From positions 1 to 8,558 of the forward strand of contig JAJYWT010000054.1 in NCBI GenBank assembly GCA_021791345.1: 8,558 nt of DNA, read 5' to 3'. Position 1 is the first letter of the stretch. Each line of letters starts with the position of its first letter. The position numbers and the translations under genes are program-made. The DNA is from a bacterium (GTDB lineage: Bacteria; Chloroflexota; Dormibacteria; UBA8260; Bog-877). The notes beneath the pieces were generated by a model. It was given only the letters and a program-made list of their open reading frames with translations, was not told the origin of the DNA and did not search any database. Shown one piece after another: positions 1 to 6,130 of the stretch.

Positions 1-1
1 C

Positions 2-985
2 TGGGTCGAGATCTGCGGGTTCGGCCCCAGCGAGGCGACCGCCGGAGCCACGGGGGGGATCGCCTTGGTCGAGTCCGCCCACATCCGGTTCCTGCCCTCG
101 GGATCGGTGGCTGCCTTCGTCGGGACCCACGCCCAGGGACAGGGCCACGACACCACCTTCTCCCAGATCGTCGCCGACACCCTGGGGATCCCCATGGAGA
201 AGGTGGAGCTGCGTCACGGCGACACCGCCGAGGGGCCGGCGTTCGGCTATGGCACTTACGGCAGCCGCAGCCTGGCGGTCGGAGGGATGGCGCTGCACAA
301 GGCGGCGATGGTGGTGAGGGACAAGGCCCAGAAGCTGGCCGGTCACCTGCTCGAGGTGTCCCCCCAGGATCTGGTGTTCGAACAGGGAACCTTCTCGGTG
401 AAGGGCGACCCGTCAGCCCACAAGACCATCGAGGAGGTGGCGCTGGCGGCCTACGGGGGCAAGCTCCCGGAGGGGATGGAGCAGGGGCTGGAAGCGGTCA
501 GCTACTTCGACCCGCCGAACTGGGTCTGGCCCTTCGGCGCCCACATCTGCGTGGTGGAGGTGGATCGCGAGACCGGAGCGGTCCAGGTGCACAAATACGT
601 GGCCGTGGACGACTGCGGGAATGTGATCAACCCCATGATCGTGGAGGGCCAGGTGCATGGGGGGATCGCGCAGGGGATGGCCCAGGCGCTATATGAGGAG
701 GTCGCCTACGACCAGGAGTCCGGCCTGCTGCTGACCGGTACCCTGACCGACTACCTGGTTCCGACCATGAACGAGATCCCTGAGCTGACGCTGGATCGGA
801 CCGTGACCCCGAGCCCGACCAACCCGCTGGGGGTCAAGGGGATCGGCGAGGCGGGCACGATCGCATCCTCGGCGGCGGTGATCAATGCGATCGCCGACGC
901 GCTGAGCCCCTTGGGAATCCATCACGTGGACATGCCGGCCAGCCCGGACCGGCTATGGAAGATGATTCAGGAGGCCGAGTCATGA
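2..985 (+). CDS. CoxL-like molybdopterin-binding large subunit of a xanthine/CO dehydrogenase family enzyme, C-terminal part (5' truncated by window)
   Basis: This is the 3' end of a molybdenum hydroxylase large subunit; 327 residues are visible and the reading frame is open to the left edge, so the N-terminal half is outside. The family hydroxylates substrates (CO, xanthine, aldehydes) at a Mo-molybdopterin cytosine dinucleotide centre. Visible family signatures are VEICGFGP at the left edge, GTHAQGQGHDT, GTYGSRS, the PPNWVWPFG to CVVEVD segment, VDDCGNVINP, EGQVHGGIAQGMAQALYEE, and near the end PTNPLGVKGIGEAGTI. The Glu of GEAG (codon 848-850) matches the active-site general base of this family. 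The diagnostic loop (AYxCSFR for true form I CO dehydrogenase, AYRGAGR for form II) lies upstream, so the substrate cannot be decided. The stop overlaps the next start as ATGA, which indicates coupling to the FAD subunit. The order large subunit then FAD subunit, with nothing after, resembles the S-L-M arrangement described for form II operons. Confidence 0.93.
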   Translation, partial: WVEICGFGPSEATAGATGGIALVESAHIRFLPSGSVAAFVGTHAQGQGHDTTFSQIVADTLGIPMEKVELRHGDTAEGPAFGYGTYGSRSLAVGGMALHKAAMVVRDKAQKLAGHLLEVSPQDLVFEQGTFSVKGDPSAHKTIEEVALAAYGGKLPEGMEQGLEAVSYFDPPNWVWPFGAHICVVEVDRETGAVQVHKYVAVDDCGNVINPMIVEGQVHGGIAQGMAQALYEEVAYDQESGLLLTGTLTDYLVPTMNEIPELTLDRTVTPSPTNPLGVKGIGEAGTIASSAAVINAIADALSPLGIHHVDMPASPDRLWKMIQEAES

Positions 986-1788
986 TCCCAGCCGCCTTCG
1001 AGTACTCGAGGCCGTCCTCGGTCGCCGATGCGGTGGCCCAGCTGCGCGCAGCTGGCCCCGACGCCAAGGTCATCGCGGGCGGGCAGAGCCTCCTGCCGAT
1101 GATGCGCCTGCGGCTGGCGCAGCCGGCGCATCTGGTCGACCTCAATGCCGTCCCCGACCTCGACTATGTCAAGGTCCAGGACCAGCGCGTCCGGATCGGC
1201 GCCCTCACCCGCCACGCCACCCTCATGCGGTCCGAGACGCTGCGGACCCACCTGCCGCTGCTGGCGGAGGTGGCGGCGGAGGTGGGGGACCCCCAGGTCC
1301 GGACCCGGGGGACGATCGGGGGAGTCATGGCTCACGCCGATGCCGCCGGCGACTATCCGACCCTGGCGGTCATGCTCGACGCCGAGATCGTCACCGACCG
1401 CCGCCGGATCGCGGCCCGGGACTTCTTCCAGCATCTGTTCACCACCGCCCTCGAGCCGGATGAAGTGGTGGTGGAGGTGGTGTTCCCGGTGGCCCGCGGA
1501 CCGCACCGCTACCTGAAGTTCCGGAGGCGGCGGTTTGACTGGGCGATCGTGGCCGCGGGGGTCCAGCGCCTTGACGACGGTTGGCGGGTGGGCATCACCC
1601 ACGCGGCACCCACCGCGGTGCGGGCCCACTCCGTGGAGGCGGCGCTGCGGGACGGGGCGTCCGCTACCGAGGCGGCCCAGCGGGCGAGCGACGGCCTGCA
1701 CCCATCCTCGGACGTGCACGCCAGCTCCGACTTCCGGCTCCACCTGGCGCAGGTCCTGACCCGGCGAGCGCTGGAGCAGGCGGCCTGA
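982..1788 (+). CDS. CoxM-like FAD-binding medium subunit of a xanthine/CO dehydrogenase family enzyme
   Basis: The 268-residue product is close to the usual length of the FAD subunit, which passes electrons from the 2Fe-2S clusters to the acceptor. The start ATG at 982 overlaps the upstream stop and is preceded by AGGAGG at 969-974 with 7-nt spacing; an in-frame start at 955 is not needed. The N-terminal FAD PCMH-type domain shows the first FAD motif AGGQS at residues 32-36 and the second, TIGGV, at 111-115. These are the positions of AGGHS and TIGGN in the characterised CoxM of Oligotropha (known from the family). The usual Asn after TIGG is Val here, which is unusual. The C-terminal CO_deh_flav_C-type domain covers about residues 175-268 and includes KFRRRRFDWAIVAAGV and GITHAAPTAVRA. 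The gene is the last in its operon, because a perfect hairpin follows the stop directly. The small iron-sulfur subunit is not downstream. A CO or another substrate remains open. Confidence 0.92.
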   Translation: MIPAAFEYSRPSSVADAVAQLRAAGPDAKVIAGGQSLLPMMRLRLAQPAHLVDLNAVPDLDYVKVQDQRVRIGALTRHATLMRSETLRTHLPLLAEVAAEVGDPQVRTRGTIGGVMAHADAAGDYPTLAVMLDAEIVTDRRRIAARDFFQHLFTTALEPDEVVVEVVFPVARGPHRYLKFRRRRFDWAIVAAGVQRLDDGWRVGITHAAPTAVRAHSVEAALRDGASATEAAQRASDGLHPSSDVHASSDFRLHLAQVLTRRALEQAA

Positions 1789-1791
1789 CCC

Positions 1792-1827
1792 GGCCGGGTG
1801 CGAGAGCGATCGACCTCGCACCCGGCC
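1792..1827 (+). terminator. Hairpin terminator after the Mo-hydroxylase operon
   Basis: A perfect 13-bp inverted repeat, GGCCGGGTGCGAG (1792-1804) and its complement (1815-1827), flanks a 10-nt loop and begins 3 nt after the stop codon of the FAD subunit gene. There is no T-run after it, as is common in high-GC genomes, so it is a candidate intrinsic or L-shaped terminator. It may instead protect the 3' end of the transcript. Confidence 0.75.
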
Positions 1828-2101
1828 CTACAAAGGGGCGGATTCCCGCGCGGAGTGGGACGGGTGGCCGGTCTCGCTGGTCATCGCGAGGCGAGTCCAA
1901 CCCATGGCCCACCCGGGGGCGCGGTCGGGGCGGCTGCCTTGGACCCGGTCCCGTCGGTCTCGACGCTCCCGGGTCCACTCGAGGCGCCGATCGGCAGGGC
2001 AGTCGTTGCTGGGATGCCCGGCCGGGGCTGGAACGAGCGGGCGTGCCGACGTGGGGCCGCAGTCCGCTGGGCGGTCGCGGCCGCATGGGGTCAAAAGGCG
2101 G
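1828..2101. other. Convergent intergenic region without a recognisable gene, with two structured hairpins
   Basis: This stretch separates two convergent genes. All six frames carry open reading, but none shows family motifs, so I call no gene. Two foldable elements stand out. One is 1861-1915, where CGGGTGGCC pairs with 1906-1915 across one bulged C and encloses a small CTCGC/GCGAG stem. The other is 1940-1977, where TGGACCCGG pairs perfectly with CCGGGTCCA, then a 3x3 internal loop, then CGTCG/CGACG closed by a GTCT tetraloop. They could be bidirectional terminators, a 3' regulatory RNA, or chance structure in GC-rich DNA. No tRNA-like T-loop or anticodon arm was found. Confidence 0.45.
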
Positions 2102-2923
2102 TCAGTCTCGAAAGTAGGCGGCGGGCGTGCGCCCGGTCTCTCGCCGGAACGCCGCCACGAAGGCGCTGGTGGATTCGTACCCAACCTCGAAGGCGACACT
2201 GGAGATGCTGGCGCCGCGCGCCAGGCCGGCCATCGCGGCCCTCATCCGGAGCAGTGACCGCCACCGGCCGAAGGGGACGCCGGTATCGGTCACGAACGCT
2301 CGTGCGAGCGTTCTACTGCTGGCGCCGACCTCGCGGCCCCACTCCGCCAGGGTTCTCCGATCGGAGGGCCGAGCCGAGATGGCCATGGCGACTCGTCGCG
2401 CCCTCTCGTCCGTCGGCATGACCACCTCGACGGCAGTTGCCGGAGCCGGATCCAAGAGGTCCGAGAGCATCGCCTCCGCGCGAAGGCGCTGGTCGGCGAC
2501 CAGGCACCGGTCTGCGAGGTATCCGACCAGCTCCAGGAGGAGCGGCCGGGCCACGACTGGGGTGCAGCTTGTCCACATGATGGGACAGCGCTCCGGCCGC
2601 AGGTAGCAGGAGAGCATCGTGGCCGCACCGTCGGACAGCGTCTCGTGGCGCACCCCGGCCGGAATGAACAACGCTCGTGTGGGAGGCAGCACCCAGGCGG
2701 ACTCCTCTACCCTCACCACCAGCACGCCGTTGCGGGCCCAAGCGAGCTGGTGTTCCTCATGGGTGTGCCACTCGAAGACGAGCCCCTTGGGCATCTGGAA
2801 GGTGCAGACCTCCACCCCCGGACCGGGGCGGTTGCCCGGCAGGACACCTTGTCCGTCCAGCGACACAAGTTGGCAGTCTACGGCCTTGAGGGGCGCAACG
2901 GTGCGACCTACGCTAGCGCTCAT
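2102..2923 (-). CDS. AraC-family transcriptional regulator with N-terminal cupin sensor
   Basis: With the ATG at 2923 the product has 273 residues, a normal size for one-component AraC regulators. The N-terminal cupin-like ligand domain (about residues 35-110) shows the histidine cluster EWHTHEEHQLAW at 51-62 and FIPAGVRHE at 86-94. The C-terminal domain has two helix-turn-helix units: TLAEWGREVGASSRTLARAF (191-210), and about 238-262 with the characteristic VAFEVGYESTSAFVAAFRRETG, ending in GRTPAAYFRD, the canonical AraC C-terminus. The ATG at 2923 is preferred over an upstream TTG at 2959, which would run through the methyltransferase start; neither has a clear Shine-Dalgarno sequence. The gene is divergent from the methyltransferase and their start codons overlap, so the regulator probably controls that gene, itself, or both (inference). 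The ligand is unknown. Confidence 0.9.
   Translation of the reverse strand: MSASVGRTVAPLKAVDCQLVSLDGQGVLPGNRPGPGVEVCTFQMPKGLVFEWHTHEEHQLAWARNGVLVVRVEESAWVLPPTRALFIPAGVRHETLSDGAATMLSCYLRPERCPIMWTSCTPVVARPLLLELVGYLADRCLVADQRLRAEAMLSDLLDPAPATAVEVVMPTDERARRVAMAISARPSDRRTLAEWGREVGASSRTLARAFVTDTGVPFGRWRSLLRMRAAMAGLARGASISSVAFEVGYESTSAFVAAFRRETGRTPAAYFRD
2886..2914 (+). promoter_or_regulatory. Candidate leaderless promoter of the methyltransferase gene
   Basis: TTGAGG (2886-2891) is followed after exactly 17 bp by TACGCT (2909-2914), a TANNNT -10. The -10 ends 7 nt before the ATG at 2922, so transcription would start at or next to the start codon. There is no Shine-Dalgarno sequence in front of this ATG, which agrees with a leaderless mRNA. 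The whole element lies inside the 5' coding sequence of the divergent AraC gene. The match is from reading only; the -35 has 4 of 6 consensus bases. Confidence 0.45.
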
Positions 2924-3575
2924 GAATCGCAACCATGAGCGCCTCTGCCCGAGCCCCAAATGGGCACACTACATGCGAGAGGAGGTCCTGCCGCTGGCCG
3001 TCCAGGGAGAGGACCTGGGCAGCGAAATGCTCGAGATAGGCCCCGGTCCGGGGGCAGCCACGGACTGGCTTCGCTTGCGGGTCAAACGGCTGACCGCCGT
3101 CGAGGTGGACCCGGTCTTGGCCCACCGCCTAAGGGAGCGCATGGAAGGCACCAATGTGAGCGTCTCGCTCGGAGACGGCGCTTCCCTGGACTATTCGGAC
3201 GGGTCGTTCGACTCCGTGGGGGCCTTCACCATGCTCCATCACGTGGCCACTCTCAGGGAGCAGCGGGCGATCGTCGCCGAGGCATACCGGGTCCTCCGGC
3301 CCGGGGGTGTTCTGGTGGGCTCCGACAGCCTTCCCAGCTCCGGCCTGCACGCCTTCCATGCCCGGGACACCTACAACCCGATCGAACCGGTGGTGCTGCT
3401 GGCCCTGCTGCAGGGGATTGGATTCGAAAGCATCACCCTAGCCATAGGTGAGGTCCTGACGTTCGCCGCCCACAGGCCCCCTCTCAGGTCGAGGCGGAGG
3501 GCGCCCAGGCGAGTTGGAAGCCGTCGGCAGACGCCCCCTAGGGGGCAGGAGGACAGAGATGCAGTTCCCGTATGA
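2922..3575 (+). CDS. Class I SAM-dependent methyltransferase
   Basis: The 217-residue product carries a complete class I fold signature: SAM motif I LEIGPGPG (37-44), the ribose-binding acidic strand end AVEVDP (59-64), GDGASLDYSDGSFD (84-97), FTMLHHV (102-108) and RVLRPGGVLVGSDS (123-136). The opening MNRNHERLCPSPKWAHYMRE matches the N-terminus usual in this actinobacterial-type family, so the ATG at 2922 is chosen and a longer frame reaching back to 2619 is rejected, because that part is antisense to the AraC gene. The methyl acceptor is unknown. After about residue 184 the protein ends in a tail of about 33 residues with 11 Arg and no predicted fold; family members usually stop soon after the last strand, so the tail may be a lineage extension or frame drift. 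Its 3' end overlaps the HIT gene start by 17 bp, which indicates co-transcription. Confidence 0.88.
   Translation: MNRNHERLCPSPKWAHYMREEVLPLAVQGEDLGSEMLEIGPGPGAATDWLRLRVKRLTAVEVDPVLAHRLRERMEGTNVSVSLGDGASLDYSDGSFDSVGAFTMLHHVATLREQRAIVAEAYRVLRPGGVLVGSDSLPSSGLHAFHARDTYNPIEPVVLLALLQGIGFESITLAIGEVLTFAAHRPPLRSRRRAPRRVGSRRQTPPRGQEDRDAVPV
3547..3552 (+). promoter_or_regulatory. Strong ribosome binding site that sets the HIT gene start
   Basis: A perfect AGGAGG lies 6 nt upstream of the ATG at 3559. It decides for this start over an in-frame ATG at 3514, which would add 15 Arg/Gly-rich residues without family character. The site lies inside the methyltransferase coding sequence. Confidence 0.8.
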
Positions 3576-4083
3576 GGGACCGCTGAAGAAGATCGCGCCC
3601 AATCCCGCGGTGATTCCCGAGCCCCCCCGGCGCGGCGAGCCAGGGGGAGAGCCCTGCGGCATCTGCGGGAATAGCACCACCGCGCCGCTCTGGGGAGACG
3701 AGCATTTCACCCTTCATCCGCCCGTCGGCGGAAGCCTGCCCGGAGCGGTCTGGCTGGCCAGCAGGGAGCATGTGGACTCGTTCTCAGACCTGTCGCCGGA
3801 GGCCGCTGCTGATTTCGGGCGCGTGGTGGCTCGGGTCGAGAGGGCGATTCTCTCCCTGGGAGGGACCGCCAGGGTGCACCTGTACCGCTGGGGGGACGGC
3901 GCTGCCCACTTCCATGTCTGGCTGATTCCGCGCCCGCTGGGGATGCTCGACGCCCAGGGGATGATGCTTCCCCTGTGGGAGGATGCGCTCCCCAATGTCG
4001 CTGATGAGGAGCTGCGCTCGGCGGCGGAGCGGGTCGCAGCCGCGATGGAGAGCGAAAGCCCATCCTCACCTCCGCCGGACTAG
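3559..4083 (+). CDS. HIT-family (histidine triad-like) nucleotide-binding protein
   Basis: This 174-residue cytosolic protein belongs to the HIT superfamily, whose members hydrolyse or transfer nucleoside phosphate and phosphoramidate groups. The core is DGAAHFHVWLIPRP (113-126). The catalytic middle His corresponds to H119, flanked by H117, while the third triad His is Trp (W121), giving HxHxW. CGIC at residues 33-36 is a possible metal-binding Cys pair such as occurs at the N-terminus of many HIT proteins. HVDSFSDLSPEAAADFG (71-87) is the typical pre-helix segment of the fold. The tail after about residue 164 is Ser/Pro-rich and probably disordered. The gene overlaps the methyltransferase by 17 bp and probably shares its transcript, but no pathway follows from that. 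A hairpin terminator lies 31 nt past the stop. The enzyme activity is unknown; a GalT-like transferase role is possible because GalT also lacks the third His. Confidence 0.82.
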   Translation: MQFPYEGPLKKIAPNPAVIPEPPRRGEPGGEPCGICGNSTTAPLWGDEHFTLHPPVGGSLPGAVWLASREHVDSFSDLSPEAAADFGRVVARVERAILSLGGTARVHLYRWGDGAAHFHVWLIPRPLGMLDAQGMMLPLWEDALPNVADEELRSAAERVAAAMESESPSSPPPD

Positions 4084-4114
4084 CGCCAATTGCCCTTGGC
4101 GGCCAGCAGCCTGA

Positions 4115-4148
4115 CGGAGCTGGCGGTGCGGCATCGCCGCCAGCTCCG
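4115..4148 (+). terminator. Hairpin terminator after the methyltransferase-HIT unit
   Basis: CGGAGCTGGCGG (4115-4126) pairs perfectly with its complement at 4137-4148. The stem can extend inward by a G-U and a G-C pair, leaving a 6-nt loop. It lies 31 nt after the HIT stop codon and has no T-run. It ends only 5 nt before the orphan IS-like end. Confidence 0.7.
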
Positions 4149-4153
4149 GCGTG

Positions 4154-4203
4154 TGTCAATGGCCAAGTGGAAGTAAGCGTTTTTGGCCAGCTAAAAGTAA
4201 GCG
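4154..4203. mobile_element. Possible orphan IS21-type terminal end with two direct repeats
   Basis: TGTCAATGG begins at 4154, followed by two tandem copies of a 20-bp unit: 4160-4179 and 4184-4203, both starting TGGCCA and ending AAGTAAGCG, with 16 of 20 bases identical and a 24-bp period. The block is AT-richer than its surroundings. IS21-family elements have ends that start with TG and carry several such repeats as transposase binding sites (family knowledge). No istA/istB gene and no second end were found in the window, so this would be a remnant or solo end. A pair of regulator binding sites is the main alternative. Confidence 0.45.
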
Positions 4204-4239
4204 GTGAGCGGGTGCGGCGCGTTGCCCGCTCGCGCTGCG

Positions 4240-4255
4240 GGTCGGCAAGCCGACC
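4240..4255 (-). terminator. Short hairpin terminator after the MFS gene
   Basis: GGTCGGC (4240-4246) and GCCGACC (4249-4255) form a perfect inverted repeat, realistically a 6-bp stem with a 4-nt loop, beginning 4 nt past the MFS stop on the minus strand. A second stem, GAGCGGG (4206-4212) with CCCGCTC (4225-4231), lies just beyond. There is no clear T-run. The two hairpins together would separate this transcript from the convergent HIT unit. Confidence 0.5.
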
Positions 4256-4259
4256 GGTG

Positions 4260-5501
4260 TCACTCGGCCGTCGTCACCGCCGGCGCCACTTCCTCGACCG
4301 CAGTCGGGACGGCCGGCCGGCTGATGAGGTAGAGGGAGGCGAGGATGCCCACCGCAGCCACCGCCAGCAGCGACGGCACGTAGCCGAAGGCACCGATGAG
4401 GAGGGCGCCTCCCCCGATGGACGCCGCCTGGAACCCCCCGAACAAAACTCCGAAGGCGGAGTCCACCCGCCCCTGCAGCGGCAGCGGGGTGCGGCGCTGG
4501 ATGAGGGTGTTGGCGCCCACCAGCATCCAGGGGAGCCCGCACCCGAACGCCACCGCCGCCACCACCACCACCACCATCGGCAGGTCCCCGCGAATGTAGT
4601 TGGGGACCACGCAGACGAGCGAGGCGAGCGCGACCACGACCATCCCCATGGCGGTCAGGACGGTCTCACTCACCCGCCTAATGAGAGGGGCCGAGGTGAG
4701 CCCTCCCGCGATCGCCCCCACCCCCTGGATGGAGATCAGCACGCCCACGAAGGCGGCGGGCTGACGGAGTCCGTCGGTGACCACCCCGAAGAGGGCTGTC
4801 TCCAAGAAGCCTACGACCGCCAGGAACGCGGTGAGGGCCAGGAGGATACGCCGCAGCGGCAGGGTCGTCCAGATATGCCGGAAGCCCCCGGCCGCCTCCG
4901 CCGCCCAGGAACGCGACCGGGGCTGCACGGGGGGCTCGGCGACCCGCAGCCACAGCAGGATTCCCATGGCGATCAGATAGGTGGCGGCGTCTAGCTCGGC
5001 GACCACCGCCCCGCCGGCCAGGGTGAACAGCCCCGCTCCCACCAGCGGCGTGATGAGTCGAAGCCCCTCCGCCATGGTGTTCAGGAAGCCGTTCGCATCC
5101 CCCAGCTGGTCGGCGGGCACGATCGTCACGAGCAGAGCCGTCTTGGCGGCGCTGATGAAGGTGCCGACCGCCCCGTAGAGGATCATCACCAGCCAGATCA
5201 GCCAGACCTGTCCGGGACCGTGCACCAGGACCAGCAGGAGCACCGCTGCGGCCCCGGCCGCCTGCCCTGCCATGAGCAACAGGCGGCGCGGGACCCGGTC
5301 CGCGACCAGCCCGGCCAGGGGGGCGATCACGATCCCCGGGAGGATCACGAAGAAGAAGGTGAGCCCCGCCTCAGCATTGCTGCCCGTCAGAACCCGCACC
5401 CAGATCCCGGCCGCGAGCAGCATGAAGCGGTCCCCGAAGGTCGACAGCACCGACTGGAGCAGGAACCAGCGCGCGGTCCTCTCGGCCAAAAGACGCCTCA
5501 C
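4260..5501 (-). CDS. MFS efflux transporter (EntS/MFS_3-like)
   Basis: The 413-residue protein has about 12 hydrophobic segments, for instance near residues 12-35, 43-67, 72-95 and 99-120, and a matching second half, separated by a longer cytoplasmic loop around RSRSWAAEAAGGFRHIW. The loop between helices 2 and 3 carries motif A in the form GLVADRVPRRLLL (64-76), typical of proton-coupled MFS exporters. The start GTG at 5501 overlaps the ArsR-family stop (GTGA, 4 bp), and GGAG lies 8 nt upstream, so translation is coupled to the regulator gene. The pairing with an ArsR-like repressor suggests induced export of a small toxic compound or metabolite (inference). The substrate cannot be told from sequence. 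The last 15 residues are hydrophilic, which is normal. Confidence 0.9.
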   Translation of the reverse strand: MRRLLAERTARWFLLQSVLSTFGDRFMLLAAGIWVRVLTGSNAEAGLTFFFVILPGIVIAPLAGLVADRVPRRLLLMAGQAAGAAAVLLLVLVHGPGQVWLIWLVMILYGAVGTFISAAKTALLVTIVPADQLGDANGFLNTMAEGLRLITPLVGAGLFTLAGGAVVAELDAATYLIAMGILLWLRVAEPPVQPRSRSWAAEAAGGFRHIWTTLPLRRILLALTAFLAVVGFLETALFGVVTDGLRQPAAFVGVLISIQGVGAIAGGLTSAPLIRRVSETVLTAMGMVVVALASLVCVVPNYIRGDLPMVVVVVAAVAFGCGLPWMLVGANTLIQRRTPLPLQGRVDSAFGVLFGGFQAASIGGGALLIGAFGYVPSLLAVAAVGILASLYLISRPAVPTAVEEVAPAVTTAE

Positions 5502-6124
5502 GCGGGCGGCTCCACGGTGGGAGGCTCCGCTCCTTCCAGGTCCAGGGGGAAGATGAAGTTCAGCACCTCGACGGCGCGGGCGCCCGCCGGCCGGGACGAC
5601 GGGTCACCCAGCCGCCCGACGTAGCGGGCCAGGAGCTGGTGCAGCTCCCGCTCCAGCTCGGCCAGCTCCTCGGCCGTGGCCCAGAATGCGTACTCGTTCT
5701 CCTGGCCGAGGTCTCGCCACTCCTTGGGGTACTTGGCCTTGGTCTCGCGCCAATGCTGGAGCCGACTCAGGTGCCGCTCGCGCAGCATGCGCTGGAGCGC
5801 GGTGGCGGCGAGATCGGTCTCAGGGTCGCCGGTGTCGTCCCCCATGGTCATCCCCACCGAGCTGACCTTCCAGGGCCGGTTGCGGCCGCGGCCGCCCCCC
5901 GCCTCCTCCACAAACCCGTACCTGGCCAGCTGGCGCAGATGGAAGGAGCACGTGGTCGGGGTCTCCCCGATCCGCTCGGCCGCCTCGGTGGCGGTCAGCG
6001 GGCCGACGATCGTGAGCAGCTCGATGAGGGAGATCCGGACCGGATGGGCCAGTGCCCTCATGGTCCGGGCATCGCTGACCCGGCGCAGCGAGAGTGCGGG
6101 TTTCGACGGTTCGGGGTTCGGCAC
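5498..6124 (-). CDS. ArsR-type winged-helix transcriptional regulator
   Basis: The 208-residue protein has an N-terminal winged helix at about residues 17-90. It begins with TMRALAHPVRISLIELL, has TATEAAERIGETPTTCSFHLRQLARYGFVEE as helix-turn-helix, with the recognition helix at about 55-70, and ends with a wing around GRGRNRPWKV. The C-terminal part, about residues 105-170, is strongly helical and charged, probably for dimerisation or ligand binding. No ArsR metal-site ELCVCDL motif is present, so the signal is likely organic rather than a metal (inference). The start GTG at 6124 sits 6 nt after a good -10 element and has no Shine-Dalgarno sequence, which indicates a leaderless mRNA. The first gene of a two-gene unit with the MFS exporter, it probably represses its own operon. 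Confidence 0.9.
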   Translation of the reverse strand: MPNPEPSKPALSLRRVSDARTMRALAHPVRISLIELLTIVGPLTATEAAERIGETPTTCSFHLRQLARYGFVEEAGGGRGRNRPWKVSSVGMTMGDDTGDPETDLAATALQRMLRERHLSRLQHWRETKAKYPKEWRDLGQENEYAFWATAEELAELERELHQLLARYVGRLGDPSSRPAGARAVEVLNFIFPLDLEGAEPPTVEPPA

Positions 6125-6130
6125 CGCTCG

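Noticed and set aside
967..1821. Minus-strand open frame (284 codons) across the FAD subunit gene
   Set aside because: It is antisense to a confidently identified gene, has no recognisable motif, and runs through the terminator hairpin.
1581..2421. Open frames through the 3' end of the FAD subunit gene and the convergent intergenic region
   Set aside because: They overlap real genes at one or both ends, are Arg/Gly/Pro-rich, and show no start with a Shine-Dalgarno sequence or family similarity.
2619..2921. Extended N-terminus for the methyltransferase
   Set aside because: The added residues are antisense to the AraC gene and the family N-terminus begins at the ATG at 2922.
2924..2959. TTG start at 2959 for the AraC gene
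   Set aside because: It would add 12 residues encoded antisense to the methyltransferase N-terminus and has no ribosome binding site; the ATG at 2923 is simpler, although a start further inside is also possible.
4167..4994. Plus-strand frame (275 codons) opposite the MFS gene
   Set aside because: Its Asp/Glu/His/Gln/Arg-rich translation is the antisense shadow of a membrane protein; no family features.
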